A stretch of DNA of 64,000 bases from the NCBI GenBank assembly GCA_964006375.1, contig OZ023265.1, forward strand, positions 8,185,660 to 8,249,659, in the 5' to 3' direction. Each line of letters begins with the position of its first letter. The stretch's first letter is position 1. Positions 61,213 to 64,000 of this stretch are shown here, in pieces. Source of the DNA: Tillus elongatus (lineage: Eukaryota; Arthropoda; Insecta; Coleoptera; Cleridae). The notes below the pieces were generated by a model. It searched no databases. It had not been told where the DNA came from and was given only the letters and a program-made list of their open reading frames with translations. The translations under genes were made by a program, and so were the position numbers.

Positions 61213-62139
61213 ATGATTTTTATTTATGTAGAGTCTAAAGAAAATGCCAGTGCAGCTGTTAAATTATTTTTGAGGCGATACCCGAACAGGACGACTCCGG
61301 GTCGCAAAACAATTCAAAATCTGATTGCATACGGAACTTTCGATCAGTCACAACTAAATCGTGTCAGTGTTGTTACAAATAAGCAACGTTCCGCAGAAGT
61401 GCTACAGCTTATAGAAAGTAACCCTTACATATCATCAATCAGAAATATTTCACAAGGAACTAGTAGGTATTATTCCTCATGTAAAAGAATACTTTAGAAA
61501 AATAAGTTCCACCCATATAAAGTACACTTAGTGCATCATTTACGATCTGGAGATTCTGGGCGAAAATTAAACCTTATATCACGAATGTCTATCATGGTAG
61601 CGACCGACAACGATGTTTTTATTAAAATTGTATGGACTGACGAAAGCCATTTCCATAATAACGGCCGCGTCAACAAACATAATTACCATTACTTTTCTCG
61701 CAAAAAGCCTAGATTGACAAAGGTAACAGGCAATTAAAATAAGTTCGCAGTCAATGTGTGGTGTGGCATTTTAAACGTGCATTTTATTGGTCCCTTTTTG
61801 TTCGAAGGATCACCAACAGGCGAACGTAACTTAGAGTTTCTGAAAAACAATATTCTTAGCTTGCTAGAGGAGGTCCCTTTAGTAAGAAGGCGTAAAATGT
61901 GGTGGCAACATGATGGGAAACCTGCTCATAATGCGGATTCAGTTACGAAGCACTTGAATAGTACTTATCCTGGAAGATGAATCCCGACTAATGGACCTCT
62001 CGAGTGGCCAGCACGTTCGCAAGATTCAACACCAAACGATTTCTTCCTGTGGGGTTTATTGAAAGACATCGTGTATGCTGAACCAATAGAAGATATGTCA
62101 GACCTGGTTAATCAAATGTTTGCTTATCTTCGGCTTTGA
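61213..62139 (+). pseudogene. Tc1/mariner-type transposase pseudogene, one frame with three stops
   Basis: A single 308-codon frame from ATG 61213 to TGA 62137-62139, interrupted only by nonsense codons at about 61495, 61735 and 61978. N-terminal HTH part (FLRRYPNRTTPGRKTI), KVHLVHHLRSGDS, first Asp in WTDESHFHNNGRVN, FAVNVWCGI and FIGPFLFEG, second Asp in WWQHDGKPAH, then PLEWPARSQDSTPNDFFLWG and LLKDIVY. Counting QHD to PND gives 41 residues between the two Asp, as in the relic at 28262-29785. Length is usual for the superfamily (about 310-350). Confidence 0.85.
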
Positions 62140-62284
62140 CAAATATCACCAGATTTTTCCTTAAATAACTGTACCTGGCCCCCAGAACCACTCATATTCC
62201 CCATAAGAACCCATAAATTACACAGTTGCTTGAAATACACTTTCTCTCTGAATCTAGGGAAAATTTAAAATATAGTTACCTAAG
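62140..62284. other. Spacer between two transposase relics
   Basis: No feature recognised. Confidence 0.4.
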
Positions 62285-62800
62285 TGACCCAGAACCGGCA
62301 CTACCTATCTACTTGTTGGGCACTTGCTAAAATCACAATTCCGTCACGCAACTGTTCCAAATTCGCAGGCCGATCGTTATAAACAACGGCTTTTAAATGA
62401 CCCCAGAGAAAAAATTGAGTGGAGACAAATATGGATACCTAGCTGGCCACTCAATGTGTCCTCTTCTACCTATACACTGGTTAGGAAATGTCACATTAAA
62501 GTATTCCCTTCCCCCTCCACTGAAATGAGATAATCCGCCGTCTTGTTGGAAGTAGACATTGGGGAAATCATTTTGAGATAATTCTCTGATACGGGGCACA
62601 ATAACTTCTCGTAATCATCTTAGATAACGTAGACCTGTTAAAGTCATTTGAAAGAAAAAGGGTCCAATTACATACTATATGGCCCATACCTTCAGTTTTT
62701 GAGGATATTGGGTATGAATTTCTTCCATCCAATGGAGGTTACTGTCACACCAATATTGACAATTTTACCCAATTTACACTACCATTAGTGCAACAGGCAG
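62285..62800 (-). pseudogene. Second mariner-type transposase fragment
   Basis: Minus strand: NGSVN, (frameshift) YWCDSNLHWMEEIHTQYPQ, KLKVWA, IGPFFFQMTLTGLRYL, VIVPRIRELSQNDFPNVYF, QQDG, then a segment equivalent to IGRRGHIEWPAR, LSPLNFFSG and, in a shifted frame, GHLKAVVYNDRPANLEQL. Two or more stops and frameshifts; the N-terminal third is missing. It ends at about 62800, where the satellite begins. Confidence 0.75.
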
Positions 62801-62805
62801 CTTTA

Positions 62806-64000
62806 TCAATCGCATATTTTACCGTTATTTTCAGCACTATCAACTCCCGATTGAATCTTGTTCGTCAAATAAAGCATTGTTAAATTAATGTCAATCGCAT
62901 ATTTTACCGTTATTTTCATCATCATTAACTCCCGATTGAATCTTGTTCGTCAAATAATGCATTGTAAAATTAATGTCAGTCGCATATTTTACCGTTATTT
63001 TCAGCACTATCAACTCCCGATTGAATCTTGTTCGTAAAATAATGCATTGTAAAATTAATGTCAGTCGCATATTTTACCGTTATTTTCAGCACTATCAACT
63101 CCCGATTGAATCTTGTTCGTCAAATAAAGCATTGTTAAATTAATGTCAATCGCATATTTTACCGTTATTTTCAGCACTATCAACTCCTGATTGAATCTTG
63201 TTCGTCAAATAATGCATTGTTAAATTAATGTCAATCGCATATTTTACCGTTATTTTCAGCACTATCAACTCCCGATTGAATCTTGTTCGTCAAATAAAGT
63301 ATTGTTAAATTAATGTCAATCGCATATTTTACCGTTATTTTCAGCACTATCAACTCCCGATTTAATCTTGTTCGTCAAATAATGCATTATAAAATTAATG
63401 TCAGTCGCATATTTTACCGTTATTTTCAGCACTATCAACTCCCGATTGAATCTTGTTCGTCAAATAAAGCATTGTTAAATTAATGTCAATCGCATATTTT
63501 ACCGTTATTTTCAGCACTATCAACTCCCAATTGAATCTTGTTCGTCAAATAATGCATTGTAAAATTAATGTCAATCGCATATTTTACCGTTATTTTCAGC
63601 ACTATCAACTCCCGATTGAATCTTGTTCGTCAAATAATGCATTGTAAAATTAATGTCAATCGCATATTTTACAGTTATTTTCAGCACTATCAACTCCCGA
63701 TTGAATCTTCTTTGTCAAATAATGCATTGTAAAATTAATGTCGATGGCATATTTTACCGTTATTTTCATCATTATTAACTCCCTATTGAATCTTATCCGT
63801 CAAATAATGCATTGTAAAATTAATGTAGATGGCAAATTTTACCGTTGTTTTTATCATTATTAACTCCCGATTGAATCTTATTCGTCAAATAATGCATTGT
63901 AAAATTAATGTCAATCGCATATTTTACTGTTATTTTCATCATTATTAACTCCCGATTAAATCTTCTTCGTCAAATAATGCATTGTAAAGTTAATGTCAAT
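62806..64000. repeat. 85-bp satellite, about 14 units, continues past the window
   Basis: Units start with TCAATCGCATATTTTACC (or TCAGTCG..) at 62806, 62891, 62976, 63061 and on at exact 85-base steps. Each has TCAACTCCCGATTGAATC and GTTCGTCAAATAATGCATTG. TCAATCG and CGATTGA in each unit are inverted repeats (stem of 7 with a loop of about 31). The last four units (63656 on) are more diverged. Confidence 0.95.

Noticed and set aside
62806..64000. 85-bp repeats as a CRISPR array
   Set aside because: The complete unit is repeated without variable spacers: a satellite.

Overview
The window looks like a stretch of an AT-rich, transposon-swollen insect (at least arthropod) genome. It has spliced GT-AG exons with polyA and TATA signals, a nuclear tRNA-Ser(CGA), APE-type non-LTR retrotransposons, Tc1/mariner-type transposases, a Penelope-like fragment, tRNA-derived SINEs, a solo LTR, minisatellites and a satellite array. 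Most of the open frames are transposon relics, or poly-Tyr/Ile frames read through (TA)n tracts. They are not genes.

Host genes. One intact-looking gene lies on the minus strand (31931-38360). Four exons join in phase into a secreted protein of 238 residues that resembles JHBP/takeout-type (TULIP-fold) lipid-binding proteins. It has a TATA box at 38411-38419 and an AATAAA signal at 31909-31914. Its introns 1 and 3 are filled with retrotransposon copies. The last exon of a paralog lies at 56172-56378 (-), and a broken last-exon fragment of a third copy at 50019-50076 (-). The region is therefore a small gene cluster being broken up by transposons. The other clear host gene is tRNA-Ser at 45629-45710 (-).

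Mobile elements. (1) One non-LTR family (endonuclease plus RT, no RNase H; Jockey/CR1-type group) supplies about eleven copies. The longest open frame, 865 codons at 13793-16390, belongs to a 5'-truncated copy; 52289-55465 (-) is nearly full length but broken. (2) One repeated non-autonomous DNA element accounts for most of the non-coding sequence. Here I divide it into block A (about 130-150 bp, 5' end with the palindrome TTAGTGAATTTTC..GAAAATTCACTAA), a central (TA)n microsatellite, block B (about 750 bp) and block C (about 310 bp, bounded by inverted CTGGACGCAGCAAGTGCG repeats). Comparing paralogous introns gives an empty site, which shows that A-TA-B-C moves as one unit into a T-run. This architecture recalls DINE-1/HINE (Helentron-associated) elements. 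(3) A second composite carries 70-bp minisatellite repeats, a GAAAC hairpin resembling a degenerate hammerhead ribozyme, and a (TA)n tract; it occurs three times. (4) There are mariner-type transposase pseudogenes at 2725-3552, 28262-29785, 61213-62139 and 62285-62800, and Penelope-like relics with hammerhead-like motifs.

Layout: 1-13 kb, retroelement, Penelope and A-TA-B-C fragments; 13-24 kb, non-LTR copies, SINEs and a perfect 37-bp-arm palindrome; 24-30 kb, A-TA-B-C elements and mariner relics; 31-38.4 kb, the host gene; 38.4-45 kb, minisatellite composites and non-LTR pieces; 45-48.5 kb, SINE, tRNA and A-TA-B-C copies in series; 48.7-56.4 kb, the broken paralogs and the near-complete non-LTR copy; 56.4-62.8 kb, an A-TA-B-C copy with a nested solo LTR, a SINE, a minisatellite and transposases; 62.8-64 kb, an 85-bp satellite running off the window.
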